Part shown: positions 8,997-17,739 of the stretch, piece by piece
Numbering within the stretch: the stretch's first letter is position 1
How the letters are laid out: the number at the start of each line of letters is the position of its first letter
Source: Neisseria dumasiana
GTDB lineage: Bacteria > Pseudomonadota > Gammaproteobacteria > Burkholderiales > Neisseriaceae
Reading direction: 5' to 3'
Length of the DNA stretch: 64,000 bases
NCBI RefSeq assembly: GCF_022870885.1
Contig: NZ_CP091509.1
Coordinates: 186,001-250,000 of the forward strand
Made by a program: the position numbers and the translations under genes
The notes under the pieces: generated by a model
The model's input: the letters and a program-made list of their open reading frames with translations, nothing else
What the model was told of the DNA's origin: nothing
Databases searched by the model: none

Positions 8997-9563
8997 TTAA
9001 TCGTCGTAATCGACAAATGATGCCAATACGTTGCCGTTGTTTGCATCTACGATGACTTTGTAGGGTACGTTGTCGGCAGAGAGAATTTCTACTTTGTAAA
9101 CGATTTGCCCGCGGTTGCTGTCGCGTTCGGCTTCCAATACGCGGCCGTTGATTTTGCTTTGGGCGATTTCAATGGCGCGCTCCAAAGGCAAGGCGGCTTG
9201 GCGCATCGGTTTCCATTCGGTTTCGAGTTTGCTGCCCAATACTTTGCCGTTGGCGGCATCTACATAAACGGTATGTTCGCGTTGGCCGCTGCGTACTTCT
9301 ACTTCATACACGGGTGCGCCGTATTTGCCTTTCAGGTGAATTTCGGTAGCGCGTCCGCCGGCCTGTTTTTGGGCGATGGAGATGGCTTGTGCGGGAGAAA
9401 GGCTGGCAGTTTGTGCGGAGGTGTGGTGTGCGTGTGTAGGCACTTCAACGGTATGGCTGTGCTGGTGTGCAGGTGCGGCGGTTGCGGTAGAAGCAGTACC
9501 GCAGGCGCTCAGTGCCAAAACAGCGGTGCCGATGGCGGCCAGTGTGTAAACATTTTTTTTCAT
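8997..9563 (-). CDS. PepSY-domain lipoprotein with His-rich N-terminal linker
   Basis: 188-aa secreted lipoprotein. The signal peptide ends in the lipobox LSAC (cysteine near residue 21). A linker follows with six histidines in a short stretch (AHQHSHTVEVPTHAHH), then two PepSY repeats (LSPAQAISIAQKQAGG ... VYEVEV ... VYVDAANGKVLG; and LERAIEIAQSKINGRV ... VYKVEIL ... VIVDANNGNVLA). PepSY domains are thought to inhibit or modulate proteases or sensors. I chose the ATG at 9563 because AGAGGA lies just upstream; an in-frame start 14 codons earlier would spoil the signal peptide. Its position upstream of the MisR-like regulator suggests a shared signalling role. Confidence 0.75.
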   Translation of the reverse strand: MKKNVYTLAAIGTAVLALSACGTASTATAAPAHQHSHTVEVPTHAHHTSAQTASLSPAQAISIAQKQAGGRATEIHLKGKYGAPVYEVEVRSGQREHTVYVDAANGKVLGSKLETEWKPMRQAALPLERAIEIAQSKINGRVLEAERDSNRGQIVYKVEILSADNVPYKVIVDANNGNVLASFVDYDD

Positions 9564-9710
9564 ATTGGATTCCTCTGATAGGGGTAGGGGATGAATTATG
9601 TACATTGTATAGGGTAATGTTTATGTGAAAATTAGGGAACCTTTAAATTGTGTAAAACAGGCCGTCTGAAAAGGTTTCGGCCTGCTGCCGTGAAACCGCA
9701 TGTGTGTTTG

Positions 9711-9776
9711 TGGTCATTCCACTTCATTTTTACTGCGGCTTGCTGCTTTGTATTAAAAATGCGTTGATTGACTATA
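9711..9776. repeat. Short Correia-like inverted-repeat element
   Basis: The left arm GTCATTCCACTTCATTTTTA pairs with the inverse of the right arm AAAAATGCGTTGATTGAC, which ends in TATA. The interior (ACTGCGGCTTGCTGC) recurs at 53914 and, inverted, at 14878. It is one of several related elements in this window. Confidence 0.6.
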
Positions 9777-9901
9777 TAATCGGGGCTCTGTTGTTTGATA
9801 CAGCCAATCAACTTAACGATAGGCTGTATTGCCGGTAACTTGGCCTGTGTAGCCGACAACGAACCCCCTGACACATCAGGCCGTCTGAAAAGAAAGAAAT
9901 T

Positions 9902-10804
9902 ATGCAAACTCAAGCCGCCGTTCATATTCAAAATGCCGTCAAAACCTATTCCAACGGGTTTTGCGCACTCAAAGATGTCAGTTTCCAAGTCGGGCAGGGA
10001 GAGTTTTTCGGGCTGCTCGGGCCGAACGGGGCAGGTAAAACCACTTTGATTTCGGCCATGGCGGGTTTGAGCCGTTTAACTTCGGGCAGCATCAGCGTGA
10101 TGGGGCATGATGTGGTTGCCGACAGCTACGCCGCCCGCATGAGTTTGGGGGTCGTGCCGCAGGAATTGGTGTTCGACCCGTTTTTTACCGTGCTGGAAGC
10201 GTTGAAATTCCAGTCGGGCTATTTCGGCATTAAAAACAATGGCGACTGGATAGACGAAATCATCCGCAATCTCGGTTTGGCAGACAAGGCATATACCAAT
10301 ACCCGCAACCTTTCGGGCGGCATGAAACGGCGGGTGATGGTGGCTCAGGCGTTGGTACACCGCCCGCCCGTGATTGTGTTGGACGAGCCTACGGCGGGTG
10401 TCGATGTGGAACTGCGCCAAAGTTTGTGGATGTTTATTTCCGGTCTCAACCGCGAAGGGCATACGGTGATTCTGACCACCCATTATTTGGAAGAGGCGCA
10501 AAGCCTGTGCGACCGCATCGCCATGATGAAGCAAGGCAAGCTGATTGCGTTGGATAAAACCGAAAACCTGTTGCAAAGCGAGCAGGGCGTGCGGGCGGAA
10601 ATGCTGTTGGGTGAGGGAACGCTGCCCGATAATCTGCGCCAATGGCTGGTGTCGGAAGACAACGGGCAGGTTTTGTTCAAACTCGACGATTACGACCAGC
10701 TGGCGTTTGTACTGCAAACCTTGAAATACGCGGGCGTGGAAGTGAAGCACATGTCGCTGCCGGAAACAGATTTGGAAGATGTATTTGTGCAGATGATGAA
10801 GTGA
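9902..10804 (+). CDS. ABC transporter ATP-binding protein (ABC-2 type, YadG-like)
   Basis: 300-aa ATPase with Walker A GPNGAGKT (residues 40-47), ABC signature LSGGM (about 137-141), Walker B VIVLDEP (about 158-164) and H-loop LTTHYLEE. The C-terminal ~70 residues match the extension of ABC-2 exporters that move drugs, polysaccharides or other molecules out of the cytoplasm. A membrane permease normally follows immediately. Here a terminator sits 20 bp downstream and the next gene is mrp on the opposite strand, so the permease is elsewhere or lost. The upstream ribosome site is weak, and a single uptake sequence lies just before it. Confidence 0.85.
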   Translation: MQTQAAVHIQNAVKTYSNGFCALKDVSFQVGQGEFFGLLGPNGAGKTTLISAMAGLSRLTSGSISVMGHDVVADSYAARMSLGVVPQELVFDPFFTVLEALKFQSGYFGIKNNGDWIDEIIRNLGLADKAYTNTRNLSGGMKRRVMVAQALVHRPPVIVLDEPTAGVDVELRQSLWMFISGLNREGHTVILTTHYLEEAQSLCDRIAMMKQGKLIALDKTENLLQSEQGVRAEMLLGEGTLPDNLRQWLVSEDNGQVLFKLDDYDQLAFVLQTLKYAGVEVKHMSLPETDLEDVFVQMMK

Positions 10805-10824
10805 TGAAATACCGGATTTTATAT

Positions 10825-10860
10825 AAAAAACAGGCGGCACATTTGGCCGCCTGTTTTTTT
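10825..10860. terminator. Bidirectional intrinsic terminator
   Basis: AAAAAACAGGCGGC and GGCCGCCTGTTTTTT form a GC-rich stem with A/T tracts on both sides. It separates the convergent ABC ATPase and mrp genes and can serve both. Confidence 0.85.
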
Positions 10861-10879
10861 ATGCGCGGGGCGTTGCAGA

Positions 10880-11959
10880 TTACTCCACCACGATTTTCGG
10901 AAAACGGCTGCTGAAGTCTTTTCCTTTGTCGGCAACCGCCAAAGCAATCTGCCACGCCGCTTGGGTGTAAATTTCGGCTACGGCGGGGTTGGCAGCCTGC
11001 ATTTTTTCCGCCGTGCCGCCGTCCATGGCTTCGCGTACGGGCAGGCTCAGGGGCAGTTGGCCGAGCAGCGGTACACCGAGTTTTTCGGCCAGATGTTTGC
11101 CGCCGTCGCTGCCGAAAATGGCTTCGGCGTGGCCGCAGTTCGAGCAGATGTGTACCGACATGTTTTCCAATACGCCGAAAATCGGAATGTTCACTTTTTG
11201 GAACATATCTACCGCTTTGCGGGCGTCAATCAACGCAATATCCTGCGGTGTGGTAACGACTACCGAGCCGGTAACGGGGATTTTCTGCGACAGGGTTAAC
11301 TGGATATCGCCTGTGCCGGGAGGCAAGTCGATAAAAAGATAGTCCACATCGTTCCATTCGCTTTGAAACAGCAGTTGCTGCAAGGCTTGGCTCAACATCG
11401 GGCCGCGCCACACTACGGCTTGGTCGGTGTCCACCAAAAAGCCGATAGACATCACTTGTATGCCGCTTGCGGATACAACGGGAACGAGTTTTTTATTTTG
11501 CTGGTCGGGTTTGCGGTCGGCCACGCCGAGCATGGTCGGTTGGCTGGGGCCGTAGAGGTCGGCATCCAGCACCCCTACTCGGGCGCCCATATTGGCCATG
11601 GCAACGGCAAGGTTGGCCGCAGTGGTGGATTTGCCTACGCCGCCTTTGCCCGATGCAATGGCGATGATGTTCTTTACGCCTTTGATGGTGGTTACGCCGG
11701 GTTGGACTTTATGCGTTCCTACGGCTACATCGATGTTTACATGTATCGGCAGGTTGCCGCCGGCTGCCGTTAGGGCCGTCTGAATATTTTCGGTTAAAGC
11801 GTGTTTGATATGGTTGGCGGGGTAGCCGAACTGCAAACCGATATGGAGGCCGTCTGAACGCTCTTGTATGGATTTAACCGCTTTTTCGCCGCCCAATGTG
11901 CGGTTGCTTTGCGGAATGGGCACCGCATCGAGTGCGGTGTGTATGGCTGAATGATTCAT
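10880..11959 (-). CDS. apbC: Mrp/ApbC iron-sulfur cluster carrier ATPase
   Basis: 359-aa P-loop scaffold/carrier for Fe-S clusters. An N-terminal DUF59-like region is followed by the deviant Walker A GKGGVGKS (residues 104-111), switch motifs (DADLYGPSQPTM, DLPPGTGD) and the cluster-binding pair CSNC at C272 and C275. Its length matches the family. An uptake sequence is incorporated near the N-terminus (read as RSDGL). The reading starts MNHSAIHTALD at 11959, with no better start upstream. Confidence 0.93.
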   Translation of the reverse strand: MNHSAIHTALDAVPIPQSNRTLGGEKAVKSIQERSDGLHIGLQFGYPANHIKHALTENIQTALTAAGGNLPIHVNIDVAVGTHKVQPGVTTIKGVKNIIAIASGKGGVGKSTTAANLAVAMANMGARVGVLDADLYGPSQPTMLGVADRKPDQQNKKLVPVVSASGIQVMSIGFLVDTDQAVVWRGPMLSQALQQLLFQSEWNDVDYLFIDLPPGTGDIQLTLSQKIPVTGSVVVTTPQDIALIDARKAVDMFQKVNIPIFGVLENMSVHICSNCGHAEAIFGSDGGKHLAEKLGVPLLGQLPLSLPVREAMDGGTAEKMQAANPAVAEIYTQAAWQIALAVADKGKDFSSRFPKIVVE

Positions 11960-12109
11960 GATGTTCTCTGTGTGGGTGTGTGGCGGTTATTTTAGCAGAA
12001 CCGCCTTAGCGTTGCCGCCCGTTGGTGAGCAGGCGGTTTTCACGGTAGGGGCGGGATGTTGGAATTGATCCGTACACGTTATTTTTTCAATGTTTAATCT
12101 TTCCAACGA

Positions 12110-12138
12110 TTCAACGGGTGGGTGGTTTTATTTATAAT
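12110..12138 (+). promoter_or_regulatory. Predicted promoter of ldh
   Basis: A perfect -10 TATAAT (12133-12138) follows a weak -35 (TTCAAC, 12110-12115) by 17 bp. The start codon lies 39 bp further on. Confidence 0.4.
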
Positions 12139-12177
12139 TGAGAGTCATTCACAACAAACAATACAGGAAAGAGCAAA

Positions 12178-13140
12178 ATGACAAAAAAAGTAGGTAACAA
12201 AGTTGCCATTATCGGCACGGGTGCAGTCGGCATCAGTTATGCGTATTCCATGCTCAATCAAGGGCATTGCGACGATATGGTGTTGATTGACCTCAACCGC
12301 AAACGTGCGGAAGGCGAAGCACGCGATTTGCGCCACGGTGTGCCTTACGCCGTTACGCCTACGCGGATTTTTGTAGGCGATTATGCCGATTGTTCGGATG
12401 CCGATATCGTGTGTATCTGTGCCGGTTTGCCGCAGCGTCCCGGCGAAACGCGGCTCGATTTGATTGATAACAACCTCAAAATTTTCCACAGCATCGTTAC
12501 TTCGGTAATGGCTTCGGGCTTCGAAGGTATTTTTCTGGTGGCCACCAACCCTGTGGACGTATTGTCGTATGCAACATGGAAGTTTTCCGGCCTGCCTAAA
12601 GAACGGGTAATCGGTTCGGGAACCATACTCGATACCGCCCGCCTGCGCGTGTGTTTGGGCAACGAATTCAAGGTGGCTCCGGTCAGCATTGATGCCATGA
12701 TGATCGGGGAGCACGGCGACAGCGTGATTGCGGCATGGAGTACCGCCAATATTGCCGGTATGCCGTTGAAAGAGATTTTGGAAAGCGAAGAAAACGGCAA
12801 AGAGCATATGGAAAAAATTTATGACTCCGTGCGCAATGCCGCTTACGACATCATAGATGCCAAAGGTTCGACCAGCTTGGCCATCGGCATGGGGTTGAGC
12901 CGTATTTCGAATGCGATTCTGCACAATCAGAATGTTGTGCTCACCATATCTACCCTGCTGGAAGGGGAGTTCGGTCAGGACGGCGTGTATATCGGCGTGC
13001 CGGCGGTGATTAACCGTCAGGGCGCGGTGCGGGTGATTAACAAGCCTTTGGATGAAAACGAATCGGCTTTATTCGCCGAATCGGCCGCATTGCTGAAAAG
13101 TTATCAGCTTAAAGTAGATGAGTTTTTAGCCAAAGTATAG
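12178..13140 (+). CDS. ldh: NAD-dependent L-lactate dehydrogenase
   Basis: 320-aa cytoplasmic enzyme of the LDH/MDH superfamily that interconverts pyruvate and L-lactate with NADH. Visible are the dinucleotide motif GTGAVG (13-18), acidic D38 for the NAD ribose, TNP (123-125), D152/R155, and catalytic H179 in IGEHGDS. The substrate-specificity loop reads QRPGETR with glutamine (Q86) where malate dehydrogenases carry arginine, so lactate dehydrogenase is the better call. The sequence looks like the Gram-positive (Bacillus/Lactobacillus) type. That is unusual beside the respiratory lactate oxidases of pathogenic Neisseria and suggests horizontal acquisition. Single gene, own promoter and terminator. 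Confidence 0.88.
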   Translation: MTKKVGNKVAIIGTGAVGISYAYSMLNQGHCDDMVLIDLNRKRAEGEARDLRHGVPYAVTPTRIFVGDYADCSDADIVCICAGLPQRPGETRLDLIDNNLKIFHSIVTSVMASGFEGIFLVATNPVDVLSYATWKFSGLPKERVIGSGTILDTARLRVCLGNEFKVAPVSIDAMMIGEHGDSVIAAWSTANIAGMPLKEILESEENGKEHMEKIYDSVRNAAYDIIDAKGSTSLAIGMGLSRISNAILHNQNVVLTISTLLEGEFGQDGVYIGVPAVINRQGAVRVINKPLDENESALFAESAALLKSYQLKVDEFLAKV

Positions 13141-13166
13141 TTTTCAGACGGCCTCAATCCCATAAA

Positions 13167-13222
13167 AAACCGCCTTAATGTGCCTGCAAGCGAATAGGCT
13201 GCGGCATACATTAAGGCGGTTT
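13167..13222. terminator. Bidirectional terminator between ldh and the AGCS symporter
   Basis: Perfect 15-bp arms (AAACCGCCTTAATGT and its inverse) with A/T tracts outside. It is shared by two convergent genes. Confidence 0.8.
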
Positions 13223-13237
13223 CAATCAGGCCAATCC

Positions 13238-14656
13238 TTACCAAATATCCGATTTAATGCGGCGTTTCAAAACCGGGTGTTCAGACAGTTTGAATATCGG
13301 CTCTTTGCCCATTTTCAGTTTGGCGGTGTAATCTTTCAGCAGCAGGAAGACCAGCGGGCTGAGTGCCAAAATAGCCAACAGGTTGATTAAAGCCATCGTG
13401 CCCATCGTTAAATCGGCCATATCCCAAACCAAAGGCACATGGTTTACCGCGCCGAAATACACCATGCCCAGCACGCACATGCGGAACACCGCCAACACCA
13501 ACCAATGGTTGTTGATAAATTGAATGTTGGATTCGGCGTAGGCATAGTTGCCGATAACGGTAGAAAAAGCAAACAGAAACAGCACAACGGCCAGAAAATC
13601 CGCACCCCATGCGCCCACATGGCTCACAATTGCCGCTTGGGTAAGCTGCACGCCGGTCAGTTCGCCCGGCGTAACGTCAGACAGCAAAAGCAGGAAAGCG
13701 GTGCACGAACACACAATCAAGGTATCCACAAACACGCCCAGCATTTGAATCATGCCTTGGGAAACAGGATGTTTCACATCGGCCGCCGCCGCCGCATTCG
13801 GTGCGGAACCCTGTCCGGCCTCGTTGGAGTATAAACCGCGTTTGATACCGTTCATCATGGCGGCCGAAATCATCGAACCCAGCAGGCCGCCGCCGGCCGC
13901 TTCCACATTAAATGCAGAACCGAAAATCAAACCGAACACACGCGGGATTTCGGCAATATTGGTTATCATCACATACATGGCCAAGAGCAGATAAAGCGTA
14001 GCCATCACCGGCACAATGGCCTCGGCCACGCGCGATACCCTGCGGATGCCGCCGAAAATAATCGGTGCGGTTAAAATCACCAAAGCCACGCCCACGGCGT
14101 GTTTGTCCCAGCCCCATGCCACTTCGGTAGCAGCCACAATCGAGTTGGACTGCACCGCATTAAATACCAAGCCGAAACAGAAAATCAGGCTTACGGCAAA
14201 CAGTATGCCCAGCCATTTCTGCCCCAATCCTTGCGTAATGTAGTAAGCGGGGCCGCCGCGGAATTGGCTGTTTTTATGGTCGCGCACTTTAAACAGTTGC
14301 GCCAACGAGGATTCGGCAAATGCCGAACTCATGCCGATTAATGCCGTAACCCACATCCAAAACACCGCGCCCGGGCCGCCCAAAGTAATGGCAATCGCCA
14401 CGCCGGCAATATTGCCCACCCCCACGCGGCTGGCCAAGCCGGTCACAAACGCCTGAAACGGCGTGATGCCGTGAGGGTCTTCACCTGCTTTTCTGCCGCC
14501 CAGCATTTCTTTGATACTGCGGCCGAACAGCCTGAATTGAACAAAACCGGTGGCAAGCGTGAAAAACAGACCGGTGCCGAGTAACAGGAAAATCAAGCCC
14601 TCCCAAAGCGGGGAGCTGATTTTATTGATCAGTGCGTGAAATGTTTGTATATCCAT
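13238..14656 (-). CDS. AGCS-family amino acid:sodium symporter
   Basis: 472-aa inner-membrane transporter of the alanine/glycine:cation symporter family, importing alanine or glycine with Na+. Typical blocks are GLASRVGVGNIAGVAIAITL, GPGAVFWMWVTALIGMSSAF, FRGGPAYYI, GLYSNEAGQGSAPNAAAAA and STVIGNYAYAE. About 10-11 hydrophobic segments can be counted. The start at 14656 (MDIQTFHAL) is chosen over an in-frame start 43 codons upstream, because the extension contains an uptake sequence and lacks family similarity. Monocistronic; the substrate is not decided by sequence. Confidence 0.92.
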   Translation of the reverse strand: MDIQTFHALINKISSPLWEGLIFLLLGTGLFFTLATGFVQFRLFGRSIKEMLGGRKAGEDPHGITPFQAFVTGLASRVGVGNIAGVAIAITLGGPGAVFWMWVTALIGMSSAFAESSLAQLFKVRDHKNSQFRGGPAYYITQGLGQKWLGILFAVSLIFCFGLVFNAVQSNSIVAATEVAWGWDKHAVGVALVILTAPIIFGGIRRVSRVAEAIVPVMATLYLLLAMYVMITNIAEIPRVFGLIFGSAFNVEAAGGGLLGSMISAAMMNGIKRGLYSNEAGQGSAPNAAAAADVKHPVSQGMIQMLGVFVDTLIVCSCTAFLLLLSDVTPGELTGVQLTQAAIVSHVGAWGADFLAVVLFLFAFSTVIGNYAYAESNIQFINNHWLVLAVFRMCVLGMVYFGAVNHVPLVWDMADLTMGTMALINLLAILALSPLVFLLLKDYTAKLKMGKEPIFKLSEHPVLKRRIKSDIW

Positions 14657-14852
14657 GATGAGGTTTCCGACTTGATTGTATGGCTTGAATCGAACCGTAT
14701 GCTTGGTTCGAGCCTGATTGAATACGGGCAATAAAGGCCGTCTGAAAGCAAAGCATTCTAATATAGATTGGGCGGAAACGAACAAGTTTTACCGGCGTGC
14801 ACATTTTTAGGCGGGAAAATATTGTGCCGCGGGTGGATCATGCCGTTTTCCG

Positions 14853-14916
14853 ATGCAGGCAACTTAATTTAATACAAGGCAGCAACACCGCAGTAAATTT
14901 AAGTTGATTAACGATA
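14853..14916. repeat. Short Correia-like inverted-repeat element (degenerate)
   Basis: The right end AAGTTGATTAACGATA matches the family terminal sequence inverted. The interior (GGCAGCAACACCGCAGTAAA) is the reverse complement of the interior of the copies at 9711 and 53894. The left end is eroded. Confidence 0.5.
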
Positions 14917-14948
14917 AACGATGAATATAACAGTTTGTTTGCCCGTGT

Positions 14949-16127
14949 TTATTTCGGCATCTGTATGCCTGCTTCCGCCAATACGGCTTGTGCCGCCAAT
15001 GCGGCCGTATCCTTTTTCAACAGCAGGTGCAGTTCGTGAAAATCCCGTTTTAACGCGGCTACATCTTCAGGCGATTCATACCATTCGGCTACTGCTGCGG
15101 CCAGTTTTTCCGGTTCGGCATCATGTTGCAGCAGCTCCGGCACGGCACCCTTGCCCAGCAGGATATTGGGCAGGCCGACATGCGGCACGGTAATTTTGCG
15201 TTTTACATATGCATAAGTAAGCGGAGAAATTTTATAGCTGATCACCATCGGCCGCTTGCACAATGCCACTTCCAGCGTGGCCGTGCCGCTGGTTACCAAC
15301 ACGACATCGGCGGCCGTACAGGCCAAGTCGGCGTGTGCAGACATCAGCTGTATCGGCAAAGCCCTGAATTCGGGCCGGTCGAGAATCTGCAATAAGCGTT
15401 GACGGGTGGCAACGGTAGCTACAGGGAGCAGAAAGCGGGCACTGGGATAGCGTTGCAGCAGCAGCTTGGCGGTGCGGAAGAAAATCGGCGCCATGTAGTC
15501 GATTTCGCTGACGCGGCTGCCGGGCATCAGGCAGAACACGGTTTCCCAGCCTTCGATTTTCATTCTCCGGCGTGCGGCCTGCTGGTCGGCTTCCAAAGGC
15601 ATGGTTTGCGCCATAGGATGCCCCACAAACTCGGCTTGTCCGCCGGCTTGGCGGTAAAGTTCCGGCTCCATCGGAAACAGGCACAACACGCGGTTGACCT
15701 GATGAATGATGGTATTGACCCGTTCGCGCCGCCAAGCCCATACGGAAGGGCTGACGTAATGCACGGTGGGAATGCCGGCTTTTTTGAGTTTTTCGGCCAC
15801 GCCGAGGTTGAAGTCGGGTGCGTCTATGCCCACAAACACATCGGGGCGGATGTTTTTCATGTCGCGCACCAGCCCTTTGCGGATACTCAAAATTTCGGGC
15901 AGCCGTTTCACCACTTCGGCAAAGCCGCGCACAGCCAGTTTTTCTTGCTCGTACAGGCTTTCAAACCCACGGGCCAGCATACGCGGGCCGCCGATGCCGA
16001 TAAAACGCGCCTGAGGGCAACGCTGTTTGATGGCATCCATCAAATGCGCGCCGAGCAGGTCGCCCGATGCTTCGCCTACGCACAGGGCGATGGTAACGGG
16101 GCGGTGGTGTTGGGTAGGTGGGTTCAT
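14949..16127 (-). CDS. lpxB: Lipid-A-disaccharide synthase
   Basis: 392-aa GT19 glycosyltransferase that joins lipid X and UDP-2,3-diacylglucosamine on the cytoplasmic face of the inner membrane. Family motifs visible are GEASGDLLGAHLM near the N-terminus, IGGPRM, GIDAPDFN, YVSPSVWAWRRERV, GHPMAQ, MPGSRVSEI and VTSGTATLEVALCKRPMVI. Length is normal. It follows the lpxA cluster on the same strand, but about 300 bp with two uptake-sequence hairpins intervene, so it probably has its own promoter. Confidence 0.96.
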   Translation of the reverse strand: MNPPTQHHRPVTIALCVGEASGDLLGAHLMDAIKQRCPQARFIGIGGPRMLARGFESLYEQEKLAVRGFAEVVKRLPEILSIRKGLVRDMKNIRPDVFVGIDAPDFNLGVAEKLKKAGIPTVHYVSPSVWAWRRERVNTIIHQVNRVLCLFPMEPELYRQAGGQAEFVGHPMAQTMPLEADQQAARRRMKIEGWETVFCLMPGSRVSEIDYMAPIFFRTAKLLLQRYPSARFLLPVATVATRQRLLQILDRPEFRALPIQLMSAHADLACTAADVVLVTSGTATLEVALCKRPMVISYKISPLTYAYVKRKITVPHVGLPNILLGKGAVPELLQHDAEPEKLAAAVAEWYESPEDVAALKRDFHELHLLLKKDTAALAAQAVLAEAGIQMPK

Positions 16128-16297
16128 GAAGCTGGATAGATGAAAGATGATTGGATAATGGCCGGTGTGCTGGTTATCTTACTCAATTTCCGTCGTTGTT
16201 TTGGTATTTTTGCCCGAGCGTTCCGGAATGATGACGAAAGACTATGGGTAACGGGATTTCACGGGCATGGCGTGGCGGAATGTTTATGGTTTTTATG

Positions 16298-16324
16298 ATG
16301 CCGTCTGAAAATTTCAGACGGCAT
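16298..16324. terminator. Perfect AT-type uptake-sequence palindrome
   Basis: ATGCCGTCTGAAA abuts its inverse with almost no loop. It is the only clear AT-type inverted pair in the window. It lies in the lpxA-lpxB gap. Confidence 0.6.
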
Positions 16325-16395
16325 GCAGAGTTTTTTCTGTGTATATGTGCTGTGTTGTGTATCTTGAATACTGGATGCGGTTAGGCAAGCTCTGA

Positions 16396-16431
16396 GGCCG
16401 TCTGAAAACCGTATCGTGTTTTTCAGACGGC
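16396..16431 (-). terminator. Inverted uptake-sequence pair after lpxA
   Basis: GGCCGTCTGAAAAC and TTTTTCAGACGGC lie directly after the lpxA stop codon on the minus strand and probably end the envelope operon. Confidence 0.65.
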
Positions 16432-16434
16432 TGC

Positions 16435-17211
16435 TTAGCGGATAATCCCGCGCGTTGATGTTTCAAAGAAGCGCTTGAACACGGCCAGCTCGGGCGCGGT
16501 TTCGGCTTGTTTCAACACTTCGGCCTTCGCCTCTTCCAAACCCAAACCTTGGCGGTAAAGCGTTTTATAAACATTTTTCACGCGGCTGATTTGTTCGGGG
16601 GCGAATCCGTTGCGGCGCATGCCTTCGGTGTTGAGGCCGGCCGGTTCGGCGCGGTAGCCTGCGGCCATCACATACGGCGGCACGTCTTTATGTACGCCGG
16701 CGGCAAACGCGGTCATGGCGTAATCGCCGATTTGGCAGAATTGGAAAACCAGCGTGTAGCCGCCGAGAACCACATAGTCGCCGATGGTAACATGCCCCGC
16801 TAAAGAAGCGTTGTTGGCAAAAATGGTGTGGTTGCCGACCACGCAGTCGTGCGCGAGGTGTACATAAGCCATAATCCAGTTGTCGTCGCCGATGCGGGTT
16901 TCGCCGATGCCGGTTACGGTGCCGGTGTTGAAGGTGGTAAATTCGCGGATGGTGTTGCCGTTGCCGATAATCAGGCGGGTTGGCTCGTCGCGGTATTTTT
17001 TATCTTGGGGTTGCGCACCGAGACTGGCAAATTGGAAAATTTTGTTGTGTTCGCCGATGGTGGTGTGGCCGTCGATAACCGCATGGGGGCCGATTTCGGT
17101 GTGGGCGCCGATTTGCACGTTCGCACCGATAACGGTGTAAGGGCCGACTTTTACGCTGCTGTCGAGTTCGGCTTTAGGGTCGATAACGGCGGTCGGGTGG
17201 ATTAAGCTCAT
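16435..17211 (-). CDS. lpxA: UDP-N-acetylglucosamine acyltransferase
   Basis: 258-aa left-handed beta-helix enzyme that attaches the first 3-hydroxyacyl chain to UDP-GlcNAc in lipid A synthesis. The hexapeptide repeats ([30 protein letters not shown]) are clear. The catalytic histidine lies in [10 protein letters not shown], and the C-terminal helical domain ends with the family's usual arrangement. It is preceded on the same strand by fabZ, with an uptake-sequence pair in the 70-bp gap. Confidence 0.97.
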   Translation of the reverse strand: MSLIHPTAVIDPKAELDSSVKVGPYTVIGANVQIGAHTEIGPHAVIDGHTTIGEHNKIFQFASLGAQPQDKKYRDEPTRLIIGNGNTIREFTTFNTGTVTGIGETRIGDDNWIMAYVHLAHDCVVGNHTIFANNASLAGHVTIGDYVVLGGYTLVFQFCQIGDYAMTAFAAGVHKDVPPYVMAAGYRAEPAGLNTEGMRRNGFAPEQISRVKNVYKTLYRQGLGLEEAKAEVLKQAETAPELAVFKRFFETSTRGIIR

Positions 17212-17230
17212 AGGAGGCTTCCCTTCTGTG

Positions 17231-17275
17231 AAAGGCCGTCTGAAATACCTGCACGGTGTTTTCAGACGGCCTTTT
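17231..17275. terminator. Inverted uptake-sequence pair between fabZ and lpxA
   Basis: AAAGGCCGTCTGAAA faces TTTTCAGACGGCCTTTT across about 14 nt, so this intra-cluster gap may attenuate lpxA expression. Confidence 0.6.
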
Positions 17276-17281
17276 AAATAT

Positions 17282-17737
17282 TTATAGTTCTACCGTGCGT
17301 TTGGCGCACATGATTTCTGCTTCTACGGCAATCTGACCTTCTACTTTGGCTACGGCTTTGAATTTGCCGATACCGCGTTTGTTGGCCATCAGCTCCACTT
17401 CGAAAACGAGTTGGTCGCCCGGAATCACTTGGCGTTTGAAACGGGCGTTGTCGATGCCGGCGAAGAAATAGATTTCTTCGGGATTGCGACCGCCTTCGCT
17501 CAAAATGGCCAATGTGCCGCAAGCCTGTGCCAGCGCTTCGATAATCAGCACACCCGGCATCACGGGAAAATCGGGGAAATGGCCTTGGAAATGCGGTTCG
17601 TTCATACTCACGTTTTTAATGGCCGTGAGGCTTTTCATGGATTCGAAGGCCGTGATGCGGTCGAGCAGCAAAAACGGATAGCGGTGGGGAATCAGCTTCT
17701 GGATGTCTTTAGCTTCAATCGGGAGGGTAATATCCAT
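17282..17737 (-). CDS. fabZ: 3-hydroxyacyl-ACP dehydratase
   Basis: 151-aa hot-dog-fold dehydratase of type II fatty acid synthesis. The catalytic histidine lies in [20 protein letters not shown], with the catalytic glutamate in the same block. It competes with LpxA and LpxD for 3-hydroxyacyl-ACP, which explains the conserved neighbourhood. Two bases separate it from the lpxD stop, so the two are translated from one message. Confidence 0.97.
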   Translation of the reverse strand: MDITLPIEAKDIQKLIPHRYPFLLLDRITAFESMKSLTAIKNVSMNEPHFQGHFPDFPVMPGVLIIEALAQACGTLAILSEGGRNPEEIYFFAGIDNARFKRQVIPGDQLVFEVELMANKRGIGKFKAVAKVEGQIAVEAEIMCAKRTVEL

Positions 17738-17739
17738 GA

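Noticed and set aside
12178..13140. Malate dehydrogenase as alternative call
   Set aside because: The specificity loop carries glutamine rather than arginine, which fits lactate dehydrogenase.
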